Of a stretch of DNA of 64,000 bases, positions 37,140-51,240 are shown one piece after another (position 1 is the first letter of the stretch; each line of letters begins with the position of its first letter). Under the pieces are notes generated by a model. The model worked only from the letters and a program-made list of their open reading frames with translations. It was not told the DNA's origin and searched no databases. Made by a program: the position numbers and the translations under genes. Source of the stretch: Marchantia polymorpha subsp. ruderalis (Eukaryota > Streptophyta > Marchantiopsida > Marchantiales > Marchantiaceae); NCBI GenBank assembly GCA_037833965.1, contig AP031352.1, positions 9,652,501-9,716,500 on the forward strand, given 5' to 3'.

Positions 37140-39480
37140 TGCTAATATATCCCAGCATAAAAAACTTTATACCACTAGTACATGATAATCTTATTATATT
37201 ACGGTATTTCAAAAATCTTTAGAACTTGTCACTAGTCATGATTAACTTTCAGCACATAATTCATTTCTTAGCCCAGATTAGTCTGTTGATTTTGCGTTTT
37301 AAAAAAAATGTATAGAAGTACAAGCTTCATTTTGAAATAATTATATACATCTATATGAATTTTTTCATTTTTTAAAATTCTTATCATGACTCAATCGTTT
37401 ATAATATATATGTGTTGTTTATCAATTGGATGACATAAGATCAAACTTGAAATTATGTCATATTTTTAGGCTTACGTTTTATTTATTATTATATTTTTTT
37501 AACCGTGAATAGTGTTACGGGTAAAAGTTTCATTAATATCTCAATAGTCAAATTTTGAACATCATTTTCATTACAAAAAATGAAAATCAACTCATATATT
37601 ATCTTGTGCAAACTATCTATTGTCTCTTAATGTAACAACAGAATCCAATCAAATACTTAACAGCTATATATTTATAAGAAATACTTTTATAATCAAAAAT
37701 TAATTTCCAAATAATATTCTATGAATTATTTTCAAGTATACATAATAGGTGCATCAAGACTACACAAAAATAAAAATTTTGTGTAGTTTTTAAAAACAAT
37801 TTGAATTAATACTAAAAAATTCAAATATAATATTTTCAATGAGTTAGTTGAATAAATACATATTTTATTTCTTAGCTGACTTGATATCAAAAAAAAAATC
37901 TAAATATTTTTAGTACGATTTTTTTGTAATTAATTTTCTTCCAATCCATGAGTTTAATCTTGAATTTATTTATTTTAATTTATATATATTAATTTATAAA
38001 TTATTCATTAAAAAAAATATTCTACTGAATATGAGATGTATAATATATAATCACAATTTTATCTTTAACATACATATTGCACTTCAGATCTACACATAAT
38101 TTTATGTGTTTTCATAATTATATCTCAAAATATATTAACAATTTTAACAAAAATTTCAATAAAGTCTAAGTATTGAATTTTTTTATTTCTTGAAGATATT
38201 TATTGTTTTACTAGATATCAGAAGTAAGCTATATTTCCATTTTTTTAATTTTTTAATTGGTATTGGATGAATTATTCATAATATGAAAGATCAAAATGAT
38301 GAATTCCATTATAGTGAACCAAGCTTAGGTATACTTTGCATTGTAATTCATCAATATTCATCCAAAATATTTCAACATAGTAAACCAATATGATTCATCA
38401 TTTTCATTTCAGATTTCTAAATTCTAAATTTATGTAATTTTATAACATAAAAATCAATTTTTAAAAGAAATATATATACATTTAATGATTATATGTCTTT
38501 AATATTTCAGCCAAAAATCCCAAATTTTTACTTCAATAGGTTATATGTAAAATTTCAATATATATATATATATATATATATATATCAAGTTACATAGTAA
38601 TATTTACAAATTTTTTATTTTTCCAATGAAGTTAATATAAGTACTGAGTAATTTTAATCACTTTAACCATGATTAGATAAGTGAGTTAGTCAGTGCTTTA
38701 TAAGAGATCTAGCATAAACCCTATGAGACAAAAACATAGAGACACAATTTAGGATCTTAGTCTACAACATAGAAGAAGTCTTTGCAAACAATCATAAAAT
38801 TATTGTGTTGAATATTTGGGACAATTTATCATTCGAATGTAGATCTTAGCTACAACATAATACTCATTGTAGACAGTGATAATTGAAATTAATTGAATAT
38901 AAACACATGAGCACAAAATTTAACATGGACTACATTATCATCAACATAAATACGTTAAAATTTAAAATATAAAGAAAAAAAATAATTATCAAGTAGATTC
39001 TATAAATATTTCATTTAAATTAAGATTTAAATTTATATAGAGATATTTTCATTAATAATTTTTTTGAAAATAAATTAAGTATAAACTTAAATGAATTTTT
39101 TGATCAAAAATTATTTCACTTGATTCCAAAAAAAAATTTCATTATAAAAAAATATTAGAATAAAATAATAATTCTAGTTTTCTATTTTATCAATATTGAT
39201 ATTGAATTTTTATTTATAAAAACCCAAAAAATTAATAAATTATAAGATTATCTTCCCATTTGACTAATTTCATTATCAAAATACTCATATATATCAAGAT
39301 GTTGTTAAATTTTACATAACTTATTTAATTATTTCATTCATATCTCATCTATTTATAAATTTTTTAGATATATAATTTTTCTTTCTTCAAAATAATATTA
39401 TAATAAATTCTACTATTGCGATGCGTCTAGGTTTTTATGAGTAAAAGGTATATAATATCAACATATCTGATTCAAATCAA
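37140..39480. other. AT-rich block
   Basis: Very AT-rich, dominated by A- and T-runs, with an (AT)n microsatellite at 38558-38585. No reading frame of interest. Confidence 0.6.
38558..38585. repeat. (AT)n microsatellite
   Basis: About fourteen uninterrupted AT dinucleotides inside the AT-rich block. Confidence 0.85.
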
Positions 39481-41408
39481 ATCGAAACAAAACTTTGACT
39501 CTAGATTATCATATGTTTGCTTGTATAAAATGTTATAGGTGTACTCTTTTCTTCTCTTGCAATAATAGTACTTTCCTGCTCCTCCACAAGAACATCGTAC
39601 ACACATATACGAAGATTTAAAGCCCTTTGCCAAAACTGCAAGTTTCAAGGTATTCAAAATGTACATTATTCGGATCAAATGGGGACCATCATCCTGAAGT
39701 TATTGAAGTTCGTCCAGTTTTTCCTCAATCTGTGGGGCTGCATCCATTGCGAAGAGCATTGTATTCGCACCTTGGCTATTTTGGCTAAAACCCGGAACCG
39801 CTTGGCCTCATGTGCTTTCCCACTTGTGATTTTCTCCCAATTCGTTGTAATCTCGAGATCTCACACTGAATGATTTCATCGGCATGTCGTCAGATGCAGA
39901 GTTCGAATTGTGACCAAGTCTCATACTACCACTCAAGGCTAAATACTAAATACGGCGCGAAAGCTCGAGAGGCCTCCTTCCTCCTGTTATATTTTGTTGT
40001 TCCGCTTTCTTTCTAACATCATGATGCTACTTCCTTGACATTTACAGATATTTCCTTGATGTAAACACTTTATCTCTTTCTTAAAAGTAATGTACAAAAA
40101 AATTGGAAGATCACACAAGTTGTGCAGGGATGAAAGCGAGTAAGATGGGCTAAACATCTATGGCATCATAAACCATTGACTAAATGATATTCTCGCAAAC
40201 TGTATACAGACTTTTTGAGACATTCAAAGAATCACCATCTGAACTTTACTCTTCTATAGACTGTATCACTCAATCACGTCTACATGTACAACACAACACA
40301 TAAAATATAATTGAAATTGAAATAGATTCCCCAATAGGATTAAAAAGAAACTGGTCCAACATGGTACATCGAGAAACAAAGATAACAAATTTTTACTAAA
40401 AATTCCAAGTTACCTTCGTAATACATTCCAAAATTCATCGCTTGCTTGATTGAGTATACTTCTGGACAGGAGAGCTTCATGATCGGGGTGTATTGCTTCT
40501 TTTCCGGAGCATCATAGCTTAGTCTGTTTTCTTCTCTCCATGTCATTGACCTTCAACTGCTTATCTCTTGTGTTAGTAAGCCCAGCTTTTGAGAGATAAA
40601 CCATGAATGAATACCACCTCTCTTTGAAACATGTGAATGTCGTGCAGTAGAGAAGGGGGTGACTCCATGTTTTACGCGTTTGTGTGTCGACTTAACGTAA
40701 TTTATTCATGTTAGTACCTTCCATGAAAGACTCAGAGAAAAGCAGACGCTGATTCTAGATCAACGCGAAGTCAGGAGAGGAGTCGGCAAAGATGGCACAG
40801 GAGAAGAAGGCTGTCGCGGAACTACAAAAGTGAGGCTTCAAGTTCACGTGTGCCCGTGCGGCATCATGAATCTTTTGAAAGATTTCGTGAGGCAACTTTG
40901 TGCTATGGCTAGTAGTGTTGTTTGTAAGGACAGCGGACAGGAGAATCTGCGAATGAATGGCTCCGCTCAGCAGGATGCAACATTCCCGTCTTACAGCTTA
41001 CTATCTATTCTTGGTCCAGGGCAGGAGGCCTTGTGCTTCATTTCTTTACGAACGGATACTGTTCTAATCACGCCTTTCAACTCAAATCCTGACAACAGGC
41101 ACTGAAAGCCCATGAATGCCATTAGTAAGTAAACTCTGACAGCAATTTGACTAAAAGACAATAGCAAAATGTAAAGAGTATCTAATATTGTACAATCTGA
41201 AAGCTGGAATTCCTACATTTTACTTCCGTCATTGATTTTGAATCTACACTGTCGACTATATTACAGTATACTAAGCTAACGTCCCATCCTCACAATGTTT
41301 ATACATTCAGCCGTGAGGTTACTTGGAAAGTTTCCGTCTGAATCTAAACTGAGCGAAAAGATATGTTCATCAGGAAGTGGAAAGATTCATTGTGTAGGAA
41401 AAAAAAAA
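39481..41408. other. Intergenic region downstream of the CAT gene
   Basis: Only short frames without motifs. The part nearest 41408 should contain the 3' untranslated region of the minus-strand transporter gene; I did not find a convincing polyadenylation signal. Confidence 0.4.
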
Positions 41409-44400
41409 CTAAGACTTCCCTTTCATCGGCTCAAGAGGTCTACCCTCCATGTCCATATTCCCATCCACTTCCATGTCTAGTTCGATGTTTTCTATTATCA
41501 AGAACGTACCTTTGTTACCTAATTTCTCCGCTGCATCATGTGTTGCATGAACACCATACAGCATATAGTAAGCCACAGCTACAGCACTCCAGAGTGCAAA
41601 CCTTTTGTATGCAGCCGCTTCCACTGAGCCGAGAAGGAAAACGTTGAGAAATATAGACATGGATGCAACGATAGGAATCATTGGTAACTCCCAGTCTCGT
41701 GGCTCATGAGATACGAGTGGAACCGAGCAGTAAAATATGATAGATATAATGACTGAAACACCCCCAAAAAGTGTCAGGCCCCACCAGCAACCAGGACTCA
41801 TACTCCAGACAATCACAAAACCGAGGGAACATGTCGTTAGAAGACCCAGGAAACATAGTGTAGCAGACAAGTTCCTGTTTCTCTGTCCCACATGTCGGTA
41901 AAAAACCAAGGCATTTGCCACCATGTAGAATACGAAAAGTGTGCCAATTGACACCATATTAAGGAGTACTTCTAGATCAGTAAAGAGACTGATTATCGCA
42001 GTCCATAATCCTGCGAGAAATCACAAACATACAGTATGATCAACTTTTATTCAAGTGGACAGTGCTCAAAATCATATGCTTGTCCTTGTTAAACTAAACA
42101 TGTAAATACGGTCGTTTAACTTCAATCCAGACGACCTACATGTTCAAAGCAGGATCAGATTCTCGATAAGTCCAAAATTGGGTGAGAACAACACAATACA
42201 ACGAGCATATGAGGACTTATACAGACCTATAATGACAAAGGACAACCGTGACTATCCACATGAAGACACTTAAACAACTATGAACTGAGAACAAATATTG
42301 TCATCTGATCGTAAATTTTGCGAAGAGTACGTACCAAGAAATACTGTGGCATTGACTGGAGTACCAGTACCATGATGGATCCTAGCAAACCAACAAGGCA
42401 CAACGTGAGAACGGCCTATAACACACAAGTAACGTGCTTGGCCCAACATCGACACCAGTAAAGATGTAAGAATGCCCAAACTCGCTCCCACCCCGACAAA
42501 AGTAGCAGCCCATTCCCAGCCTTCCAAGCCCTTGAAGGCCATTGCAAATGGTGCGTCTGGATCAATCTGCATTTATAAAAAAGAAACGCATATGAGTGCA
42601 AAGAAAATAAAAGCTGGTATAGTTCCTAGTACTATCTCGTCTCGAGAAATGCTCGAGCTCCGATAATACAGAGAAAATTGGTAACACAAAAAGAAAACAA
42701 ACATGTTTCTTTACAACAGAGTTCAAAACTTTTATGCAGCCCGGAAGCTCCCAAAAAAGGACATTTCTGTCATTATCTCATCGATGGAAGACGACATCGT
42801 CATTCAGGAACTTAAATTCTACCCATAAGTTTTGCAGGATTAAGTTTGCTTTCTACAGACCTGGAATCGAATGAGAACTATGTATGATTCCTTGCATTTC
42901 TTTTATTATGACACCGCCCAACCAGCAGTGTCGGTGGTTTCCAATCAATTGCAGGCAATTTAAAAGCTTCTTTTTATCAAGGATTTATAGCAGAAGATAA
43001 TCATTTTCTCACAGTAAGGAAAAAAGCTTCACCCCTCACTTTATCATATGGTTGGAGTAGACATATGGATGTTGCCATCAAGCTGTAGATAATTGTCACA
43101 ATTATAACCGAGCCAGCGACCCCAATGGGCATCGTCTTACTTGGATTTTTCACTTCTTCGGCCATTGTGGAGACTGCATCATACCCAATGTAGCTAAAGT
43201 AGACGATAGCAGCTCCATTGAAAATACCCTGCAGTCCATACGGGCTTATTCCTCCAGCACTGGTCGTATATCCGGGCACAATCAGATTCCTGGCATCTCC
43301 CTCGGCAAATCCGACCACAACAATGAACAGTATGAATATCATATGGATGACCGTTACCACCAGGTTGAAAACTGCACCGTGTTTTGTGCTGAGAAACATA
43401 TTGAACAAATACAAGCAGGTCAGTTTGAACTTTTCGACTTATTAAAATTTTCGTGTAACCTTGTACTGGCTTGAAGTCTGTCATCAATAAAGACACCTCC
43501 ACTCCAACTAACAAAAGAAGAGTACAATCAAAGTCATGGTGCTGCTAGAATGAAGAAAGCATTAAGTGAAAAGTCAATGTAAACTTCCTTTCCTTTAAGA
43601 ACTATGATCAAAATTCATCAAGATGTCTAAGTTCACGAGAGTAACCTGTAGCAAAGAATGGTCGTAATAATTACAACAAGAGCCAAGGATGCAAAATCGA
43701 GGTGATCGAATCCATCTGCTAATCCTGATGCCTTGATCCTCCAGGAATCAGCGCCTCGTGATGAGAAGACAGAAACAAGATATGATAAAAATGTGCGTGC
43801 TACAGCAGCATTCGAGAGGACGTACTCCATGATTAAGTTCGCTCCAGTAAAGTAAGCGGCAAATTCACCTGATGAAGTTGAAAAGACATACATAAGCCTT
43901 AATGACAAACCATTGAGAAAAAATCCAAATCTGCTGTTAAAGATTGCTTCATTTCAACAATAATATTTCAATATGTGTTTGGTTTATTTATTTTGAAGCA
44001 TGATAGGTCGGTCAAGTAACAGGAATTTCAAACAGAGTTCGATGCCACATTACAGAGACATGCAAAGACGTAAACTACACCATAAAGAACTTCAATAATC
44101 AAATATTACACAACATGATGTTTTCAGACAATCTCAACACTTAACCCCAATCAATTTATGAGGCTTGAACGACCAGCGAACTATTCATCTCTGGTGGGCC
44201 ATTGTACCCAATGTCACTCAATATCTTTACAGCACAAAACAAACCAGGTTCGTCAAGACTTTCATTTTGATCACCTGCTTCGCATTTGTAAATATGACAA
44301 CAGGAACGAGTTCATAACCAATAGTGTCAAGCCTTCAGATTTAGTCTGTCAATATTTGCAAATTGTCGACCCCAGGTTTTTGTGAATTATCCCTACGAAA

Positions 44401-45242
44401 TTCACTTGTCTCAGAAGAGTTTCCAATAAATTTCTACTCTCGCATACATTAATCGACGACTTCTTTAGGTCATCGACTTCGATGACCTGCATTGTCGTCC
44501 AGAGGTCAGAAGCAGACAGTTCTCAAATTCCTGCCTACAAAATCGTTTACGTTCCTACACTGAAGAAAGAAAAAGCTGTTAAATAACAAAAGAAAACCAC
44601 GAACTTGGAGGAAATTCTTAAGAAGCGTTACAATACTGCCTGATAATAATTCCTAATCTGGAAAATATAAGCTTTTCTCTTTTTGAGAATGGCTTGTTAG
44701 TTTGTGCTATGTAAAGTTTGATGTCCACAACCAGAGTAAAGAATAAGACCGCACAGTAAGAATTTCCCTCACATGCACACAATGGACTCGAAAGTACTAA
44801 AACAAAATAGATGTTCAAAGCATGTCGTAGAAGTAAGTGATGGTAAAAGTTACTAACCAAATGTAATTTTCAAGTAGCTGAAAGCTCCTCCAGCAACTGG
44901 CAGCTCCACGGCAAAGTCTGTGTAGCACAAGGCGGAGAGGAGCGCCGTAAAGCCCGCTAAAAGATAAGAAAAAATGACTGCTGGGCCGGCATTATTTCTC
45001 GCGACACTACCCGTGGTCACGAAAATCCCCGCCCCAACCATGCCACCCACACCCATTCCCACGACCTCATACCATTCCAACCGCCGTCTCATTGCCACTC
45101 CAGAAAGAGATCTAACCTCTGTGAGCTCAGCCTCTACCGAACTCACTACACCAGCTCTTTCCCAAAATCTGTGTGGTGTCTTCCTCAAAGCCCTCGCATA
45201 TGCCTCTAGACTGCTGAAAGAAGAGCTCCCGTCCTCCTCCAT
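41409..45242 (-). CDS. Cationic amino acid transporter, CAT family
   Basis: Polytopic membrane carrier of the APC superfamily expected to move basic or other amino acids across the plasma membrane or tonoplast. Five exons join in phase: 45242-44858, 43868-43646, 43388-43040, 42566-42335 and 42010-41409, encoding 596 residues, a usual CAT length. Donors include GTTAGT, GTGAGG and GTACGT; all acceptors end in AG. Residues 1-50 form a hydrophilic N-terminus with YARALRKTPHRF, typical of plant CATs. The first membrane segment carries the APC signature GMGVGGMVGAGIF (62-74), followed by ARNNAGPAV and CYTDFAVELPVAGGAFSYL (106-124). Later conserved blocks are YFSYIGYDAVSTMAEEVKNP in exon 3, LGQARYL in exon 4, LLNMVSIGTLFVFYMVANA opening exon 5, and LYGVHATHDAAEKLG near the C-terminus. 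The start ATG has A at -3 and G at +4. Substrate range and membrane cannot be read from sequence, and I do not assign a numbered paralogue. Intron 1 is the largest (989 nt) and contains a perfect hairpin. Confidence 0.94.
44467..44488. repeat. Perfect 9-bp hairpin in CAT intron 1
   Basis: AGGTCATCG at 44467-44475 and CGATGACCT at 44480-44488 pair around an ACTT loop, within the first intron of the transporter gene. Possibly chance; no known role. Confidence 0.6.
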
Positions 45243-47680
45243 TTCTTAAATTTCAATCGCGAGCACAGCTTCCAACTTTTTGACACTACCCTGAACTTAA
45301 ATCGCCCATTAAAGCAAGGATGCCAGACTCTTTCCAAGCTTTGCCTCCGCCGCCCATTAGAACCAGTTATATTGTGAGAAAGATAAAACTATTGAGAAGA
45401 ATACTCCAGAAGAGTGGACAATTTGATCCGTTGAGGCTGTTTGAATTTCCCCACTCACACAACGAGTTGTGTAAAGTTTCAAAATCTGGCAAGCACATCC
45501 GAAAACGGTGATGTCAAACGAACTCAAATCATTCATTCCTTAAACTGAAACTCCTCTGATGAACGCGAATTTAAAACCCGTTGACACGACTGACTTGGAA
45601 AGCAGCTCATTCTACAGCATCCACTCCTAGCTATGTTGGATGCCGTTAAGGTACAGCTTCTTAATATATGACTAGCAGAATTCCAAGTTACACCATCCTA
45701 GCTGGATTTATCATCTCGACATTCAGAAACTCACAGGCAACACGACTATATTAGCTGTTGGGACTCCGAACTCCAAATCACAGATGCTCTCAACAGGGGT
45801 GGAAGAACAACGCAACTCCTACTCTTATCAGCATTTGATGGTCCTCCGATTGACTTCAGTCGCTACTCAAACAAAATAGCCACTCCGAACAGAGTTTGAC
45901 TCCAAATTATATTAGCCAAGGAAAGCTCACAGACTACGCACCGAATCAACTCGGTCGAGACCCACGTTGATCATTCACGTCGATGCCCAATGTGTGCTAC
46001 CTGACATAAAAGTTGACATCTTTAATGGTCTCTGTACCCAACGACAGACACTCTGATGTCGTATAAGGAACTCTCGTGAAAGCTGGCCCTTGACAATCGA
46101 TTTGCACGACATTGTTCATCAGCTCTCGAGATATTTCTGCACGTCTCCACTGCGCTTCTTCAACAACTGCGCGTCCAGAGCTGGCAAAATCCTGTAGCGA
46201 GCAGTCAGAACCATACGGAATGAAGATCCATCTCCAAACGAGATCTGTGGACCAGACGAACAAGACCCACTCGGCAAGAAGAAAGCTCGCGCTAAGAGCA
46301 ATGAGCTAGAGCACGAAGCGCAAGAAAGATTCATTTCCCATTAAACCCTTCGTCAAGCTCGGCACGTCCAAGAGATAGCCAATCCCGAGCCAGACCCCGG
46401 TACCACGAGACTTCAAATTCGACAATCGAAACGGTCTTGCCGCTAGTCGCACAAACAAAAGGTCAATTCACAGGACCTGTGTGGTACATGGAAAGCGGCA
46501 GTGAGGAACCCAACTTCAGACCAGACACGCACATATACGCACTGACAAAAATTCCAGTACTCCAAAAGTAAACCGGTACACACAGTCTACACTAGTCGAT
46601 GGCACGACAGACCTGGTCTGGCGCAGTCAAACGGCCGTAGTTACTGCAGGGACTGCAGTGCCCTAGGTTTTTCCCGTTCATCCGGTCAGGATGTGCTCTT
46701 GCGCGCATCTCTCTAGTGGGACTTGAATCCTGCGACTGGAAAGCGGCGCCCGTCATCTGTCCACTGTCTAGCAAGGTTTTCATGACATTCATGATGGAGA
46801 ACCAGGAACGGCGGGCCAAGTGGTAGCACCCGGTACCAATAGGAAACCGTAGGCCCCGGTGCCTGCGACCTCTGACCGCTGCTGCCAATCTGCAGCCCAG
46901 AAATACCAATCCATTACCCAGGTGAAATCTCCCTCGGTCAATATCCACATACCGTACTTATTGCTGACGACAAGAACATAGCTGGCACCTGCTCTGCGGA
47001 TGGATGCGTCCACGGTATTTTCAGACACAAAAAGTAGAGTGCGGTACACAGTTTCGATTGTACACTTGTATTGTGTCTGTTGACCGTCGAGGGGATTTCG
47101 AAATAGGACAGAGATCTTCTCGGGCAGAATATGCTACCGAGCATCTTCCTCATAAAGGAGCACATCGGCCTCTTTTCCGAGCCCTTTTCCCCGATCCTTT
47201 CCCACAATTCGTTGCCCAAATCTTGTCCTTCAAGTCCTGGTGACAAGCGTTTGCGAGGATTGTACTGTGCCCATTAGGACAGAGTCGGGAATGAGGAGGG
47301 AGAAAGATGCGCGCGCAATCAATGTGCACCATGAATAGGCCTGATTTCAAGAAACTCTGAAGAGCGTAACATGCCATCCCCCACTCTAGGGTGCGATCTT
47401 GATCGTCCAAAGATTCCCAGATGTCTCCGACTGCTTTACATGTGCTCCCTTGTATGATCGAACCCGACGCCGTTGTGACCATGGGAAGAAATTTCTGCAA
47501 CTTTTATCGACACCAACATATATCCTCCGGGGGCCACCCAAACACTTCCACTTCACTAAGGCAGGACGGGAAGTCCATGGCCTCTCCCTCCCACCCACCT
47601 CACAGAGACGCTCGTTCTGCGAAACCATACTTTCACCCTAGCCGCTTCGACGTACATCCTTCTCGTACATTCTAAGAATA
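45243..47680. other. Upstream region of the CAT gene, no other gene recognised
   Basis: Moderate to high GC content. It should include the promoter and leader of the minus-strand transporter, though no unambiguous TATA box was found. Several 80-118 codon minus-strand frames overlap at 46592-47500, but none contains a motif I recognise, so they are not called as genes. Confidence 0.4.
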
Positions 47681-50600
47681 TAAATATTGCAATAGTGAGT
47701 AAATAAAATAGTTTTGAATGAAAATATGTTTTTATATTCTACCATTGATGCAATTTGAAATTTTTAATTACAACAACGTGAAGATTATTCCTAATCCATA
47801 TGAAATTAGAACTAAGTATTTCATTTTCATATTTTATTTTGTTTTGGACAAAAATATGATTGAGCATTATCCAAGATTGTGATCACAGGCTTCTTAATAG
47901 ATTTAATTGATGTACCATTAAAATATATACGTTTGTAAATCTAAACATATTATCAATGAGAAAAATAAACATTTTAATCATAATGAAAAAATAATTTATT
48001 CGATTTCTAGCTAATTCTAATTTACATATATTTTTTGTTTTATACATAATAGACGACTTATTTTACAAATTTTAAAATAATTCACGCCATATTATATAGT
48101 GCGAAATATACGTATTTTTTAGATTATCTTTAATCTGATTTTTTGGAGATCAACATTTATTTTTATAGATTTCATGAAGCAGATAGTTCATACTAATTAA
48201 TTTTTTCAATACTTTCTGCAAATTATTTCAATAATTGTTTGATTGCTCTATGTGATATAACATTTATGAATGTTATGAATATCAATAATTACATATCATG
48301 TCAAACAAAAATTTAATTTGATTTTAGTGTTAAATATAATATTCTTTTCAAATTAAACCAACACTTTGCATAGTGTATGATGATAATACTTAATGATACA
48401 ATCTTCTCAATATAATTTGTTCTCATTATTTCTTGTATTTACATTTTCAAGACTTAAATAATATTTTTTTATGGATCACAATGTTTGCATTTAAACAAAG
48501 AAACCTCTATGTATCTTTGTGCTTATATTCAAATTTATGTACATAATTTACAAGAAAAATTACAATTTATTTTTTAATCAGTACATTCCAACAAACCATT
48601 GTTGTTTGCACATGAGGTTAGCAAAAAAAAAAACTCTCAATATAATTCAAATCATAATATATCAGATTTCATTTCATATATTCAAATTAACAATCTACTA
48701 ACCACAAATCTTATATGATTAAATGGCATAAGAAAGAAAAAATATTAAACTACAATCAGATTCTTGAACAAATTTACGCATTGTTAGTTACAAAATTCTT
48801 ATTTGATTAGATACAGGTATGCAAAATTTATATATCATTGAAGCTATGGTCAATAATTTTGTTTTCATCATAATTCATCTCTAAATTTGAATAAATTTTT
48901 TTTTAAATATTTATCAGTTTGAAATCGGTAATGACCTTTTATAAAATATATATTTTTTATTATAGTTGATATTGTTGGAATTTTGGTATATGTGTAAAAT
49001 GATGAATGACGCTTAATTTTTGGTAAATTAAAACTTCTATACTTTGAAACCTGATTATGCGAAAATTTGTTAACTGATTATAATCTAAGAATAGTATTTC
49101 AGAATACACATGTTATTAAATATGCTTGTAAATATAGCATATCTTCAAAAATATAAATGATGTCAGAAGATTTATCATAAAATTAAGTGTATGGATAATT
49201 TAAAAGATAGTTAATATATATAGTACATAATTCACACTTGAAGCATGTTGAAAAAATAATAAAAAAATGCATGATATATTTATAATAAAAAGCAATTTGA
49301 ATACCAATCAAACAAATAATATATTTCTTAAATTACATGTCAATATTTATGAATCTCGTGTTCATCAATAATATTTGTTTCATAGTGTACAGTTGTGTTT
49401 AGAAATTTTAAAATAGATCTTTAGTCTTATGTACATCAAACTAACATGAATACATATCAAAATGTGAATATTAGATTAGAGGTGATTATTTTGTTGACAT
49501 TGATGATAAACATCTATATCCATTTCACGTTTAAAAAAAATTGAAAAATCCAAATGTTGTTCATAGATCTGTAATTGTCATCCTCACTTTTTTATAAATA
49601 TTTAATTTATATTTTTAAATTATCATGGAAAATAGAGCAATTTTGTTTTTAACATATTTTATTTATGTTGTTATGTTGTATAAATAAAAATTTGTATCGT
49701 CATATAGATTTCAAAATATCATATGAAAATTGCTTCTTTAAATTATTTTATATGATTTTTGTAATAAGTATACACCGTGTAATAATATCAATAAAATAAA
49801 TGTATACAATATAATTCTCACATGTGCGTGCTTGATACTATATTACTGACTCTAATATTTTTTATAAATATAAGTATATACAAATTCAGATATAACTATC
49901 AAATGTGCAATTTCAATGAAAAAATATTAAAACCTTAAGCTATTTTAACTAAATCAATATATTATGTCTCACTTTGATTTTTCATGAAATAGTTATCAAA
50001 ATTTGTTTGCTCACAATTATTAGATGTGATGAGTTTTGCATCCATATATTTGGTATAAAAAACATCTAAAATTGTTTCAAGTAAAAGCTTGTTATCGTAG
50101 TTTGAATGAACAACGGAAATGTTATTGCTAAAAAATATTTGTTTATCACTTGAACCTCTTTAAATTCAGACTTAATCTACATATAATGTAGTAATACATT
50201 TTTTGCTTTATTGTTCATACAAATATTCGGATGCTTCTGGCAAACATAATAATCATTGATGATGTAACAGAAGATTACTCAATATTAATGAGCAAAAACA
50301 TGAAAATGTAATTGTGTTGTCACAATGTTAAAGAAACAAAGAATAAACCTCGTGGATACTACTTTATTTCTAACACAATCAAATTAATATTTGTTGTTTT
50401 TGCAAAAGGTATCTATCTGATTTCTGCAAGGAATATAAGGCTATACTTTGTTGGGGTTGTTCAACATTCAAACAAATTTACATACAGAAATAACAGGAAT
50501 TGAAATATTTTTCAAATCTTAATAATTGAAGTATGTATTTTTTTAAAGAAAGTTATTAATTTTATCCTGTACGACTTCATTAGAAATATATAGTACAGTG

Positions 50601-50992
50601 TAAAAATTAATAATTTGCTTATAATGTAGCCACTAATTTGCTTATAGAAAACTGATGCACATTTATATAGGCTAATATCACTTTTTGTTCAATATATTCT
50701 TGATGGTTATGTGTTTACAGTGAAAAACTTCTTCATATGGTTGAGTGACTTTGATTATGTTTTCCTTGCCATCTATTCGTTAAGATATTTATTTATGGTA
50801 TGATAAAATACTTTTCATAATATAAATATGCATGGGTTATTAAGTTTTATATATTATTATTGAGTCATTTGCATTTAATATGTAATGTGAATTTTTTTCC
50901 AACTTAGTGATATGCTACATATTATGTAAAAAATATGATTTTTATGTTATCTGATAAGCTGAAGTTTACAGATGTAGGATATTGGAATGAGC

Positions 50993-51025
<33 letters not shown>

Positions 51026-51240
51026 CGTTCAAAATACACTGTTTTTTGAATGAGAAGAAGAATGTATTCTATTAATAAATATACTTTGTGATATATGATT
51101 TTTATTTGTGATATATCAGAAAAAAAGAACAACAGATGATTTGATAAGTTTAAAATAGTCTAAATATTGAAATTACAAGAAAATATTTAGTTTGAAAATT
51201 GACATTTTTTAGAGGTGAGAATTGTACACAATTGTACATC
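47681..51240. other. AT-rich block
   Basis: The longest AT-rich block in the window, beginning sharply after a GC-moderate segment near 47675 and ending equally sharply near 51240. It has an (AT)n tract at 50993-51016. No reading frame or RNA gene recognised. Confidence 0.6.
50993..51016. repeat. (TA)n microsatellite
   Basis: Twelve uninterrupted TA dinucleotides near the right edge of the AT-rich block. Confidence 0.85.

Noticed and set aside
46592..47500. Overlapping minus-strand frames of 80-118 codons upstream of the CAT gene.
   Set aside because: No recognisable motif, no clear exon chain, and competing frames on the opposite strand.
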